64,000 bases of DNA from a bacterium (lineage in GTDB: Bacteria > Ratteibacteria > UBA8468 > B48-G9 > JAFGKM01): NCBI GenBank assembly GCA_023230585.1, contig JALNXB010000004.1, positions 1-64,000 on the forward strand. The letters are read 5' to 3'. A model generated the notes under the pieces. It did not search any database and was not told the DNA's origin. It saw only the letters and a program-made list of their open reading frames with translations. Shown here one piece after another: positions 52,513 to 61,861 of the stretch. Position numbers and translations under genes: made by a program. How positions within the stretch are numbered: position 1 is the first letter of the stretch; every line of letters starts with the position of its first letter.

Positions 52513-52608
52513 TGTTATCCTGAACTTGTTTCAGGATCTCTAACCTAACTCACGTTGGTAATAAGCACTACGTAAAAAACGAGATTCCGGATCAAGTCCG
52601 GAATGACA
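52513..52608. mobile_element. Miniature element A/B, second full copy (96 bases)
   Basis: Begins TGTTAT and ends ATGACA. The B hairpin (ATCCTGAA...TTCAGGAT) and the perfect A hairpin (ATTCCGGA/TCCGGAAT) have the same order and spacing as at 39272-39366, and the middle part CTCTAACCT...TACGTAAAAAACGAG is also shared. The right end overlaps the last codons of the GT4 gene that ends at 52592. Confidence 0.68.
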
Positions 52609-53719
52609 TGCAAGGGGAATATCCGCAGTTATCCTCATACAACTTCTCATAATTTTTAACCATCTTCTCAAGGGACAGGTTCTCTTTTACAAACTTATAT
52701 CCACTCTCCCCCATCATTTTTCTTTTCTTATCGTCTTTTAATAAAGATAAAATACTTTTTGCAAGTTCCTCAGGATTTTTTGCTGGTATAACAAACCCGC
52801 TAACCTTGTTTTTTACTATCTCAACAGTCCCGCCAACACCTGTCCCTATAACAGCCTTTTTTAAAGCCATACCTTCAATAAGAAGGTTAGGTAACCCTTC
52901 CCATAAGGAAGACAGCACTACAATATCGCTTACCTTCATAACGTCCGATAAATCATTTCTATAACCAGTAAAGATAACAAATTTGTTCAACTTTAACTTA
53001 TCAGTCAACTCTAAAAGTTCCTCACGTTTTTCGCCTTCGCCTACTATAAGAAATTTTACTTCATCAAACTCTTTAACAACCATTGAAGCCGCCTGTAAAA
53101 AATAGTCAAGCCCTTTCTCAGCACATAGACGCCCTCCCGTTAAAACAACTATTTCGTCTTTTATTCCAAACTCTTCTTTAATTTTTTCTTTATATTCAAC
53201 CCTATCAAAAAAGGGCATATCAATACCATTGTAAATTACGCTCAACTTGTCTGAATATTTACCAAGAGTTTTTTTATACCTTTCTTTAACTTCTTTTGAG
53301 TTGCAAACTATATTTTGGCTATATTTAGCAAAAAACCTATCTATAAAAAAATAAAAAGGTGTCTTCCAGAAATCCATACTCAACTCTGAACCTATAATAA
53401 CAGGAACCCGATTTATTACCCCTGCCAGGCGACCCCATAGATTAGAAGTAAACATTGAGGTGTGAACGATATCCGGCTTTTCTGATTTTATTACCTTTAT
53501 AAGGCGCACCAAAAAAAGAATATCAAGCTTCCATCTCTTTCCAATAATATGCACCTTGCATATCTTTTCAAAATCTTTCTGCATCCTACCGCCTCTTAAG
53601 GCAACCATAATCGGCTCAAACCTCTTTCTATCCAGATCCCTTATTAGAAGTTGTAACTGTTTTTCAGCCCCACCAACTTCTAATGTTCCAAGCACATAAC
53701 AGATTTTTAAAATTTTCAT
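52592..53719 (-). CDS. GT4 family glycosyltransferase
   Basis: Retaining GT-B enzyme that transfers a hexose in repeat-unit assembly. The N-terminal loop is LGTLEVGGAEKQLQLL. The C-terminal nucleotide-sugar site is SSLWEGLPNLLIEGMALKKA, then GVGGTVEIV, with VVLTGGRLCAEKGLDYFL as the domain start. Length 375. Its stop codon and final 5-6 residues (ending MSFRT) lie inside the A part of a miniature element, so the natural C-terminus has probably been replaced. The catalytic domain is intact. It follows the second GT4 gene with a one-base overlap. Confidence 0.9.
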   Translation of the reverse strand: MKILKICYVLGTLEVGGAEKQLQLLIRDLDRKRFEPIMVALRGGRMQKDFEKICKVHIIGKRWKLDILFLVRLIKVIKSEKPDIVHTSMFTSNLWGRLAGVINRVPVIIGSELSMDFWKTPFYFFIDRFFAKYSQNIVCNSKEVKERYKKTLGKYSDKLSVIYNGIDMPFFDRVEYKEKIKEEFGIKDEIVVLTGGRLCAEKGLDYFLQAASMVVKEFDEVKFLIVGEGEKREELLELTDKLKLNKFVIFTGYRNDLSDVMKVSDIVVLSSLWEGLPNLLIEGMALKKAVIGTGVGGTVEIVKNKVSGFVIPAKNPEELAKSILSLLKDDKKRKMMGESGYKFVKENLSLEKMVKNYEKLYEDNCGYSPCMSFRT

Positions 53720-54840
53720 TAGGTAACCAATTTAGTATATAAATCAATTGTGTTTTTTATTGCTTTCTCCCAAGAGAAGAATTTTGCTCTTTCAAGCCCT
53801 TTAGTAATCAGTTCTTTACGATAGATTTCATTAGACAAAACCTTATCTATTGCATCTCTGATACTTTCTTCACTTAACGGGTCAACAAGCACCCCTGCCT
53901 CACCAGATATCTCTGGCATTGCAGTAATGTTTGATGTTATAACAGGGCATCCACAAGCCATCGCCTCTATAATAGGTAACCCCAACCCTTCATAAAGCGA
54001 TGGAAAAACAAGACATTCTGCATTATTATAAACTTCTGGTAGTTTATCATCCCCAAGGTATCCAGAAAAAATAATGCGTTCACCAAGATTTAGTTCTGTT
54101 ATCTGTTTTTTTAATGACCCTAAAAGCATCTCTTTATCACCAACAAGCAAAAGATTGACATCTTTATGTTTGTCTTTCAATGAATTGAAAACATTTATTA
54201 TTCTTGTAATATTCTTTCTTTCAACAGAAGTAGCAACACAAACTATATACGGTTTTTCAGTTTCGTTCTTATTCTTTTTTTCTTTATCACCATAATAATA
54301 GAAATTGTTTCTTATACCGTGGTATATAACAGATATTTTTTCTTCAGGGATATTATAAAAATCCATAAGAATATTTTTAACATAACCTGAAACAGCAATG
54401 ATTTTGTCTGCCCTCTTTAAATATATTGGAAAATGTTTGTACCATTTATCTTTATACCAGGTTACCTTCAATTCTTTAAAGTCCAACCCGTGAACAGTAA
54501 TAATACCCTTTATTCCTTTCAATTTTGGTAAGAAGAAACCTATTCCGTGAAAAATATCTATATCTTTAGCCGGAAGCAATTTGCTAATTAGACCAACATT
54601 TCTGGATTCAAAAAAATCTACTACCTGTTTAGGTATCTTACTTACATACAGAGAGAAGTTTTCTCCTTTAGGGATATAGACAAGTTCCTTCCTCTCTTGA
54701 TAATTTCTCCAAAAATAACCGTAAATAATATACTCGTTAACTTTATCAAAATTTCCAAGGTACCTTAAAAATTCTTGCCCCCACAATTCCAACCCAGCAG
54801 GTTGGGTCTTACCAAAAGCTGCATCTATCAATATTTTCAT
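53719..54840 (-). CDS. GT4 family glycosyltransferase (mannosyltransferase-like)
   Basis: Retaining GT-B glycosyltransferase. The first domain contains DIFHGIGFFLP and TVHGLDFKEL. The linker region has KISVIYHGIRNNFYY and VCVATSVERKNITRI. The donor site is FPSLYEGLGLPIIEAMACGC, with the E-x7-E motif, followed by VITSNITAMPEISG. This SLYEGLGLP pattern is usual in WbaZ/RfaG-like mannosyltransferases. Length 373. It is the first gene after a 219-base repeat-containing gap. Confidence 0.9.
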   Translation of the reverse strand: MKILIDAAFGKTQPAGLELWGQEFLRYLGNFDKVNEYIIYGYFWRNYQERKELVYIPKGENFSLYVSKIPKQVVDFFESRNVGLISKLLPAKDIDIFHGIGFFLPKLKGIKGIITVHGLDFKELKVTWYKDKWYKHFPIYLKRADKIIAVSGYVKNILMDFYNIPEEKISVIYHGIRNNFYYYGDKEKKNKNETEKPYIVCVATSVERKNITRIINVFNSLKDKHKDVNLLLVGDKEMLLGSLKKQITELNLGERIIFSGYLGDDKLPEVYNNAECLVFPSLYEGLGLPIIEAMACGCPVITSNITAMPEISGEAGVLVDPLSEESIRDAIDKVLSNEIYRKELITKGLERAKFFSWEKAIKNTIDLYTKLVT

Positions 54841-54930
54841 TTTGCTCCATTATATTTTGGTTTAAACAAACTTAAAAGATTAAAAACAATCTCGCATTTC
54901 AGTTTTTAGTTAGTAAATATTCGGTAAACC

Positions 54931-55010
54931 CCGTCATATTTTTGTTATAGTGACGGAGAAAAGCTCCCCTCACCTTTCATCCTCTCCCCCAGAGGAGAGT
55001 AGTGGGAGAT
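54931..55010. repeat. Family C repeat and adjacent hairpin
   Basis: CCGTCA (54931-54936) and TGACGG (54951-54956) form a 6-bp stem around 14 bases. Positions 54964-55010 are a family C unit (CTCCCCTCACC...CCTCTCCCCC...GAGGAGAG). The 219-base gap between two glycosyltransferase genes has no gene. The hairpin may separate the right-hand operon from the GT4 pair. Confidence 0.55.
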
Positions 55011-55059
55011 TATACATTTCTCTATAAACTTCACAATGTTCACCAAGCACTACTCATTT

Positions 55060-56151
55060 TTAATAAGTATCTAATCCTCTCTTTTTTCTAAAAAAAATCA
55101 AAATCTTACGAAACATAGAACTAAACCCTAAATAATAGAAACACACATACTTAACTGCCCAGATAATTTTAACTGTATTTGCACTTGAAACTGGCAAATT
55201 AAACGACTTTAAATTTTTTAAAAAAGATAAATAATATCTCTGTGCAGTTTTATACTCACTTTTTAATAACGCTCTTTGCCCGGAAGCAAATTCTTCGGAG
55301 AGTTTCCATAGTTCATATTTTTTCCAGGAAGATTTTGAAACAAGTTTTTCTTCTTTAGCGTACCCAGAATAATAGTCCATTACAACAAAAAAGATAGAGT
55401 TGTCTGTTCCAAAAATTTGCGAACCTTGACCTGAATGAACACGGTAATACATAAGTTTTTTATGAAGAATTCCTATATTGGTTACCTGTAAAATACGTAG
55501 CCACATATCCAGATCGTTTGCAGTAAATATCATATCTTTTTTCAGTTTATACTTACTTAACAATTCCAACCAAACTTTGTTCTTAGTATTTAAAAAGTAG
55601 TTCTCTTCCTTAAAAGAGCCTATCTGTGAAAACATTTCCCGAACAAACATACCGCTCGGACATATCAGAAAATCCCAAAATTCAAGAAAACCATTATACC
55701 CACTTTTAAAATTCAAACTGTTAACATCTAAAAATTTTTCAGGAAATTCCCTTGTTCCTGTTGTTTTACCTAAGGTATCAATCTCAAACGCTTCAGTAAA
55801 CACTGCCCCTACACCATTATTGGAATTAAGAAATTCCACCTGCTTTTCAACAATTTGAGGTGTATATATATCATCTGAATGGTAGAAAGAAATAAAATCT
55901 CCTTTAGCATAACGTAAAATTGCATTATAGTTACCGTAACAGTATAAATTTTCTCTATTCTCTCTAAAAATTATTCTCGGGTCGTTATATGAAAGAACTA
56001 TATTTTTTGTATCGTCTGTAGAACCATTGTCAGACACAATAATTTCAAGGTTTGTGTAGGACTGAGCAATGATAGAATCAAGACATTCTTTAATATATCT
56101 ACCACTATTATATGTTGGTACACCTATTGTAATAAGTCGATTTTTTTTCAT
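55060..56151 (-). CDS. GT2 family glycosyltransferase
   Basis: Inverting GT-A enzyme. LITIGVPTYNSGRYIKECL, QSYTNLEIIVSDNGSTDDT and the metal motif YHSDDIYTP define the family. VWLELLSKYKLKKDMIFTAN and DLDMWLRILQ stand at the place of the acceptor-side acidic residues. Length 363, longer than the polyprenyl-phosphate type and without membrane helices. It overlaps the flippase gene by four bases and is the last gene of the right-hand operon. Confidence 0.88.
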   Translation of the reverse strand: MKKNRLITIGVPTYNSGRYIKECLDSIIAQSYTNLEIIVSDNGSTDDTKNIVLSYNDPRIIFRENRENLYCYGNYNAILRYAKGDFISFYHSDDIYTPQIVEKQVEFLNSNNGVGAVFTEAFEIDTLGKTTGTREFPEKFLDVNSLNFKSGYNGFLEFWDFLICPSGMFVREMFSQIGSFKEENYFLNTKNKVWLELLSKYKLKKDMIFTANDLDMWLRILQVTNIGILHKKLMYYRVHSGQGSQIFGTDNSIFFVVMDYYSGYAKEEKLVSKSSWKKYELWKLSEEFASGQRALLKSEYKTAQRYYLSFLKNLKSFNLPVSSANTVKIIWAVKYVCFYYLGFSSMFRKILIFFRKKRGLDTY

Positions 56152-57638
56152 TTTATAAAAAGAAACTTAATTTTATTTTCTAAACTATCAATAAAAGAAA
56201 TCTTTAAGGAATAAAAAATCCATTTACGTGCAAGAATAAATTGAATAACAAACCAGTATATCCCTGAAATAAAAAGGATTAGCAAAGACTTTATCATACT
56301 AAATGTATTTCCATATCTATAGAGTAAAGGTGTTAGACAAAACATTGGTAAAGATAAGATTACAGCATACCCCATTCTTAACCAAGGTATTCTAATAGGT
56401 AACTGTCTTTTCATATTTGAATACAAATGCACAATATAGAGTAGCCAACCGAGAGATAAAGCAATCCCACCGCCTAAAAAAGGGTTTTTTGGTACCAGTA
56501 AAAAGATAAATAGTAGCGAAGAAAAGGCAAGCGTAACTCCTGGAGTTATAAGCGGTTTAGTTTCAAACTGAGCATGAGAAACAAGTGTTATAACAGAAGA
56601 TACCATCTGCATACCTCCTATTACAGCACCCCAAAGTATTATATATCCTGCCTTATGAAATTTCTCGCCTGTAAAAACTTTTGCTATAAGTGGACCGTTC
56701 ATAAATATATAGATTGCCATTATAATAACAGCAGGGAAAAAAGCATAAGCGTACCTGTTCCATGCCTCCGCTCTTTCTGTTTCGGTGCTGTTAGATATCT
56801 CTTTATAAAATAAAGGTCTATAATACTGGTTAAAAAGGTCTTCAAAAGGTACCATCAACTTGTTGCCCATACCTATACCAACAGTAAAAATACCCACCAT
56901 CTCAAAACTGGTAATTTTTTTAAACACAAAAAGGTACCCTTGAGATTGTAGCCAGTAAAGAAAAGAACTGATAGCAAAAGGCCAAGAAAATTTGAGAACA
57001 TTTTTAATAGAACCGCTTGTATATAGTTTGTCTTTTACAATATATGTTTTAGTTGAAGCTTTAAATAAGTAAAAAACTGCTGGAACAAGTATTAGCCCTT
57101 GGGCTATTAAATTTCCAAATAACCAGTATTCTGCTGATGGGTTAATCTTTAATGCAAAAAATGAACTAAACAACAACCCCAGCCAGACAGTTAGTATAGA
57201 AAATAGAACAAATTGCAAACGTTTACCATAAATATTTATCCAACCAATAAAAGATGTGTTTCCGTTTGAGAATAGAACACTTCCTATAGTTAAAAAAATT
57301 ACCCAAGAAACAGTTACTCCAACATTAAAAAAAACTCTTAAAATCATAATTAAAAATGTAGCAAATACAGAGACCAAAAAATAGTAACCTAAAATAGAGG
57401 TCACATACTTTTTTATCATACCTTCTTTGTTCCACTCAAGAAGTTTTCTTGTAACATAATTACCAACAGGAGCAATAAAAATCAAACCAAACCACCCATA
57501 AATAACAGATAGTATATTTAAACGTCCTACTTCGTAGGGTGATATAAGAGTGGTAAAAATTCGTATAGAAAATACTGAGGTTAAAATTAAAAGCATTTTA
57601 CCTATGGTTAAAATAACTATATCTCTTGTTTTTCTCAT
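56148..57638 (-). CDS. Wzx-type polysaccharide flippase (MOP/PST superfamily)
   Basis: Predicted to flip lipid-linked oligosaccharide units across the inner membrane. It has about 12-14 hydrophobic helices over 496 residues and a typical start with RKTRDIVILTIGKMLLILTS. Internal features include the amphipathic segment FEDLFNQYYRPLFYKE after helix 7, seen in PST proteins. The fold pattern and location, in the middle of a glycosyltransferase run, make the role likely. Exact substrate is unknown. Confidence 0.85.
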   Translation of the reverse strand: MRKTRDIVILTIGKMLLILTSVFSIRIFTTLISPYEVGRLNILSVIYGWFGLIFIAPVGNYVTRKLLEWNKEGMIKKYVTSILGYYFLVSVFATFLIMILRVFFNVGVTVSWVIFLTIGSVLFSNGNTSFIGWINIYGKRLQFVLFSILTVWLGLLFSSFFALKINPSAEYWLFGNLIAQGLILVPAVFYLFKASTKTYIVKDKLYTSGSIKNVLKFSWPFAISSFLYWLQSQGYLFVFKKITSFEMVGIFTVGIGMGNKLMVPFEDLFNQYYRPLFYKEISNSTETERAEAWNRYAYAFFPAVIIMAIYIFMNGPLIAKVFTGEKFHKAGYIILWGAVIGGMQMVSSVITLVSHAQFETKPLITPGVTLAFSSLLFIFLLVPKNPFLGGGIALSLGWLLYIVHLYSNMKRQLPIRIPWLRMGYAVILSLPMFCLTPLLYRYGNTFSMIKSLLILFISGIYWFVIQFILARKWIFYSLKISFIDSLENKIKFLFIK

Positions 57639-57652
57639 AATGTTGTGTATAT

Positions 57653-58654
57653 TTAATTTTCAGAAAATTTCTCTACTATCTCTTTAAACAACGTTTCAAC
57701 AAAACACTCTGCACTAAAAGGATATATTTTATCGCTTAAAACAAAGTTTTTTATTGAGTCCAGATACCTTATATACTCGCTATCTCTCATATCCTTCAAA
57801 TAACGGTAGAGTTCTTCATAATTTTTAAAGTTTCTTTTATCAATAAAAGTGTTAGCAGGTATATAGTCGGTTATATTGGGAGCACCAAAGTAAACAGGAA
57901 CACAACCAGCAAAAAAAGAATTAAAGATTTTCTCTGTAATATATCCAGGAATATCCCTGCCGTTTTCATAGCAGATTGAAAATTTGTAGTTGGACATAAC
58001 TTCTGATGCAGGTGCGGGAAATTTAAAACTGCTTCTTCGTGGAGCAAGCACTTTTGCCAACTTATCAAACCTATTCAATCGTTTCAATACACCTTTAAAA
58101 ACCGCTTTATCCCACCCAAAACCGTATAAATCAAAATCTTCAGAATGATGTTTTTCGAACCATCTTATCGCTTTTATTCTTTCGGAGTATAACTCCAAAG
58201 GATGTTTATAGTATTTATTAGAATTTACCATCACACATAATTTATTCTTCTGAGAAATATTTATATCAAATGTTTTAGGAATTTTGTGTGAGTAATTTAT
58301 TTTAAAATATTTTTTACCGTCAATCAGGGTATCGTCCCAGGTGAAAATTTTCTTAAAATATTTATGTTTTTCCAAATCCCAGTTTTCAGGATAAACAATT
58401 CTTGACTCTATTAATAGCAAATAATTGTCCGGAACAATATATTTAGATTCTGGCATATCGTTATAAATAATAAACTCCGAATCCTTTATAGGATTAATAT
58501 CTTGGGTACTTAAATCAATATCATTTTCTAAAAACTTTTCTCTTAACATATAAAAACCATACATACAGTCGTTAGTATTAAAATTTTTATCAAAAACATC
58601 AAACTGTTTATTGTTTAAATAATAATTTCCAGTAAAAAATGTTGTTTTTTTCAT
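57653..58654 (-). CDS. GT10 fucosyltransferase-like protein
   Basis: The C-terminal half carries the alpha-1,3/4-fucosyltransferase core: FSICYENGRDIPGYITEKIF (20 residues), then GCVPVYFGAPNITDYIPA. It retains the donor-binding E, Y-TEK and the VPVxxGAP loop. The N-terminal domain is divergent. Length 333. GDP-fucose synthesis genes are not in the window, so the donor may be another 6-deoxy sugar nucleotide. It overlaps the CgeB-like gene upstream by four bases and lies 14 bases from the flippase gene. Confidence 0.85.
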   Translation of the reverse strand: MKKTTFFTGNYYLNNKQFDVFDKNFNTNDCMYGFYMLREKFLENDIDLSTQDINPIKDSEFIIYNDMPESKYIVPDNYLLLIESRIVYPENWDLEKHKYFKKIFTWDDTLIDGKKYFKINYSHKIPKTFDINISQKNKLCVMVNSNKYYKHPLELYSERIKAIRWFEKHHSEDFDLYGFGWDKAVFKGVLKRLNRFDKLAKVLAPRRSSFKFPAPASEVMSNYKFSICYENGRDIPGYITEKIFNSFFAGCVPVYFGAPNITDYIPANTFIDKRNFKNYEELYRYLKDMRDSEYIRYLDSIKNFVLSDKIYPFSAECFVETLFKEIVEKFSEN

Positions 58655-59652
58655 TTGTCTATCATTACAAAAATTTCTTTGAACCGCTCAACATAAGTCG
58701 GTCCATCTTTTAAAACTCTTTTATGCCCGTTTGCCAATATATTTTTTCTTATATCTTCATTTTCAAGATAATAGTTTAATTTCAAAATTAAATCTTCAAG
58801 ACCTGTATATACAACTACCTCTTTACCGATATCAAAATAATCTTCTAAAGCAGGAACATAATTAGTTAATTGAAAACCACCAAAAGCAGGAATCTCAAAA
58901 TTTCTCTGTTTTAACTGTTCAACTCTTTTATCCGATTTTAAAAACTCTTTAATATTTCTATAATGAGAAAATATATATCTTACATCATACGAAACACTAT
59001 TAGATATATTTAAATTTATTCGAGATGTTAAGAAAATTTCGTTCATCTTTTCCCATTGAACAATTCCATTCTTCCAACCAACTCCAAAACATTCTATATG
59101 AATTTTTTGCTTCTTTAATTGCTTTACCAACCACCCTCTAAAAGCACTGTACCCGCCAACAAAAGATATATCATATTGATATTTAACCCTATCAAAATCT
59201 AAAGTAGCAATATAACCACTTGAAGCACCTCTACTTAAAATAACGTTTTTATAACCTATACTTTTATATTTAGGTAAAGAATATTTATCAGTTGTAACAC
59301 TATAAGTGAAATGGGGAGCATAATGTTTTGTAAAATTTTCAAACCTCCAATGGTCGTCCCAGAACCAATTTATAGTTGTATATTTTTCTTTAAGAATATC
59401 AAGTGTTTCATAAGAGAATTCATCTCTCATTAGTATAAAAAGAATTATGTCTGGTTGTACCTTTTGTGAATATTCAATTAAAAGTTTCTGGAGTTCTTCT
59501 TTATTTTCTTTATAATCGTCCCACCAGAAAGGATAAACATCATACCCAAGTTGTTTTAGTGAGGAATACCAGCCACCACCCTTATATTCTATTGTTTCAC
59601 CTCTGGATTTAATGCCATAATCGAAATGGAGAAAAACTGGTAGAATTTTCAT
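58651..59652 (-). CDS. CgeB-like glycosyltransferase (Glyco_trans_1_2 domain)
   Basis: Predicted GT-B-type sugar transferase. The C-terminal domain includes YDISFVGGYSAFRGWLVKQL, FEIPAFGGFQLTNYVPALED and NGHKRVLKDGPTYVERF, the pattern of the Glyco_trans_1_2/CgeB group in spore- and polysaccharide-related proteins. The N-terminal half (about 1-140) is less conserved. Length 333. It starts within the last four bases of rfbH. The donor is unknown, but its position next to rfbH makes a dideoxyhexose transferase a fair guess. Confidence 0.78.
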   Translation of the reverse strand: MKILPVFLHFDYGIKSRGETIEYKGGGWYSSLKQLGYDVYPFWWDDYKENKEELQKLLIEYSQKVQPDIILFILMRDEFSYETLDILKEKYTTINWFWDDHWRFENFTKHYAPHFTYSVTTDKYSLPKYKSIGYKNVILSRGASSGYIATLDFDRVKYQYDISFVGGYSAFRGWLVKQLKKQKIHIECFGVGWKNGIVQWEKMNEIFLTSRINLNISNSVSYDVRYIFSHYRNIKEFLKSDKRVEQLKQRNFEIPAFGGFQLTNYVPALEDYFDIGKEVVVYTGLEDLILKLNYYLENEDIRKNILANGHKRVLKDGPTYVERFKEIFVMIDK

Positions 59653-60950
59653 TTAACTCCTTTTAAGAAGTTCTTAAACGTTTTTACCATATAACTTAAT
59701 TTTTCTTCAGTTAGCCCTGGGTATACCCCTACCCAAAAAAGGTTGTTCATTATTAGGTCAGTATTATTTAAGTTTCCAGATGTTCTACACTTTATATTTT
59801 TATAGGCAGGCTGTTTTATAAGGTTACCTCCAAAAAGCATTCTTGTTGCAACCTTCTTTTCTTCAAGGTGTTTAACAATATCTGCCCGTTGAAAAGGTAC
59901 ATCCTTATTTACCAGTAATGGAAATCCAAACCAGTTAGGTATCGCTTCTTTCTCCCATTTAGGTAACGTAAAAAACTCTTCATACTCTTTTAAGTTGGCA
60001 TAAAGATACTCAAAATTCTTTTGGCGAGCTTTAATAAACATCGGAAGTTTATCCATCTGAGCCACCCCAATTGATGCCTGTAGATCTGTCATTTTAAGGT
60101 TATATCCAATATGAGAAAATATATATTTATGGTCATACCCAAAAGGCATATTTCCGTGTTGGGTGGAAAACCTATTGCCACAAGTATTATCAAAACCCGG
60201 TTCACACCAACAGTCCCGCCCCCAATCTCTAAAAGAAAGGATAATTTTTTTAAGTAGTGGGGAGTTGGTCATAACCGCTCCGCCCTCTCCTGTTGTTATA
60301 ATATGTGGTGGGTAAAAACTACAAGTTGAAACATCACCAAAGGTTCCAGTATACTTATTATTATATTTTGAGCCCAAACTATCACAATTATCTTCAATAA
60401 ACCATAAGTTATATTTTTTTGATATTTCTGTTATTTTATTTAGATCTGCTGGATTTCCAAGTGTATGTGGAATAAAAATCGCTTTTGTCTTTTCTGTAAT
60501 TGCTTCTTCAATAAGTGTGGTATCAATATTGTAAGAGCCAATCTTTACATCAAGAAAGACAGGTGTGAGGTTGTTCTGTATTATAGGATTTAGTGTAGTA
60601 GGAAACCCGCAAGAGGTAGTAATAACCTCATCTCCCGGTAGAAGTCTCTTTTCTTTTAATAAAGGAGATGTAAGAGCAGAAACAGCCAATAGGTTAGCAG
60701 ATGAACCAGAATTAACAAGGATTGAGTACCTCAAACCAAGAAAACTTGATAACCTTTTTTCAAACTCTTTTGCATATTTTCCAGCAGTAAGCCAAAAATC
60801 AAGAGAAGCGTCAACAAGGTTGATTAACTCTTTTTCGTCATAAACCCTACCTCCATAATTAACATAACTTTTCCCGGGAATAAATTCATCTTGTTCTTTA
60901 AGTTCATAAAGTTCTTTAACCTTTTCGAGAATTTCTTTTTTTATCTTCAT
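59649..60950 (-). CDS. rfbH: CDP-4-dehydro-6-deoxyglucose 3-dehydrase (E1)
   Basis: PMP- and [2Fe-2S]-dependent enzyme that removes the C-3 hydroxyl in 3,6-dideoxyhexose synthesis. The aminotransferase-like fold has His216 (YPPHIITTGEGG) where aminotransferases have the PLP lysine. The four iron-sulfur cysteines are Cys189, Cys247, Cys249 and Cys257, exactly CX57CXCX7C. Both features are offset by four from the Yersinia enzyme (His220; Cys193, 251, 253, 261). The length of 433 is normal. It overlaps the transketolase subunit gene upstream by four bases. Its electron-donating reductase (RfbI/AscD-type E3) is not seen in the window. Confidence 0.95.
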   Translation of the reverse strand: MKIKKEILEKVKELYELKEQDEFIPGKSYVNYGGRVYDEKELINLVDASLDFWLTAGKYAKEFEKRLSSFLGLRYSILVNSGSSANLLAVSALTSPLLKEKRLLPGDEVITTSCGFPTTLNPIIQNNLTPVFLDVKIGSYNIDTTLIEEAITEKTKAIFIPHTLGNPADLNKITEISKKYNLWFIEDNCDSLGSKYNNKYTGTFGDVSTCSFYPPHIITTGEGGAVMTNSPLLKKIILSFRDWGRDCWCEPGFDNTCGNRFSTQHGNMPFGYDHKYIFSHIGYNLKMTDLQASIGVAQMDKLPMFIKARQKNFEYLYANLKEYEEFFTLPKWEKEAIPNWFGFPLLVNKDVPFQRADIVKHLEEKKVATRMLFGGNLIKQPAYKNIKCRTSGNLNNTDLIMNNLFWVGVYPGLTEEKLSYMVKTFKNFLKGVK

Positions 60951-61861
60951 AATAGTCCAATAATTGTTTTGAATATTGCGTTAGCGGATAGATTATGTTT
61001 TTCTCTCAAGTATTTATAGTCACCCACTTCTTTCACAAATATTTCAGAAATACCAATTCTTTTAAAAAGAACATTTCTACAAGAATAATCTGATAAAATT
61101 TCAGCAACTGCACTCCCCAATCCGCCATTTACACTATGTTCTTCAACGGTAAATATTGCTCTTGTTTCTTTCGTTGCTTTTAAAATGATTTCCTTGTCAA
61201 TTGGCTTAACAGTGTGCATACTTATTACTCTTGAACTTATATTGCATTCTGTTAATTTTTCTGCAACCTTTATCACATTCTCAAGTATATCGCCTGTAGA
61301 AAAAATAGTAATATCTTTGCCTTCTTTTACTGTTATTCCTATACCTAATTTAAAGTTCTGTTTAGTTGAATAGATTGTTTCTCTGGCTCTTCCTATTCTT
61401 ATATATACTGGACCATTATGTTCAATTGAACGTCTTACAGTTAATTCCATTTCTAATGTATCAGCAGGAGAAACAACAACCATATTTGGAAGCATTCTCA
61501 TTATTCCAATATCTTCAATGGCATAATGGGTAAAACCTGCAGACCCATAAGCAAAGCCAGCTCCAACACCTACTAATTTTACATTAGTACTTTGATAACA
61601 TATATCGTTACGTATCTGTTCAAAACATCTCATAGTTAAAAATGGAATTATAGAATAAGCAAAAGCAATTTTTCCTGATAAAGCAAGCCCAGAAGCAATA
61701 CCTATCATATTTTGCTCTGCAACACCTACATCAAAAAATCTTCTTGGAAATTGTTCCTTAAATTTTTCAAACACAGAAAAACCCAAATCTCCCGTAAGCA
61801 AGAAAATTTCCTTGTTTTCTCTTGACAGTTCCATAAGAGTATTAATAAATGTTTGTCTCAT
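60947..61861 (-). CDS. Transketolase, C-terminal subunit
   Basis: Second half of a split transketolase: the pyrimidine-binding and C-terminal domains. VGVAEQNMIGIASGLAL carries the glutamate that activates TPP. IFLLTGDLGFSVF, GVGAGFAYGSAGFTHYAIED and the C-terminal FTVEEHSVNGGLGSAVAEIL are also family segments. The length of 304 is right for the subunit. It overlaps its partner by four bases and rfbH by four. Within a dideoxysugar operon it may work on a sugar nucleotide or supply a precursor, rather than the pentose phosphate pathway. Confidence 0.92.
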   Translation of the reverse strand: MRQTFINTLMELSRENKEIFLLTGDLGFSVFEKFKEQFPRRFFDVGVAEQNMIGIASGLALSGKIAFAYSIIPFLTMRCFEQIRNDICYQSTNVKLVGVGAGFAYGSAGFTHYAIEDIGIMRMLPNMVVVSPADTLEMELTVRRSIEHNGPVYIRIGRARETIYSTKQNFKLGIGITVKEGKDITIFSTGDILENVIKVAEKLTECNISSRVISMHTVKPIDKEIILKATKETRAIFTVEEHSVNGGLGSAVAEILSDYSCRNVLFKRIGISEIFVKEVGDYKYLREKHNLSANAIFKTIIGLL

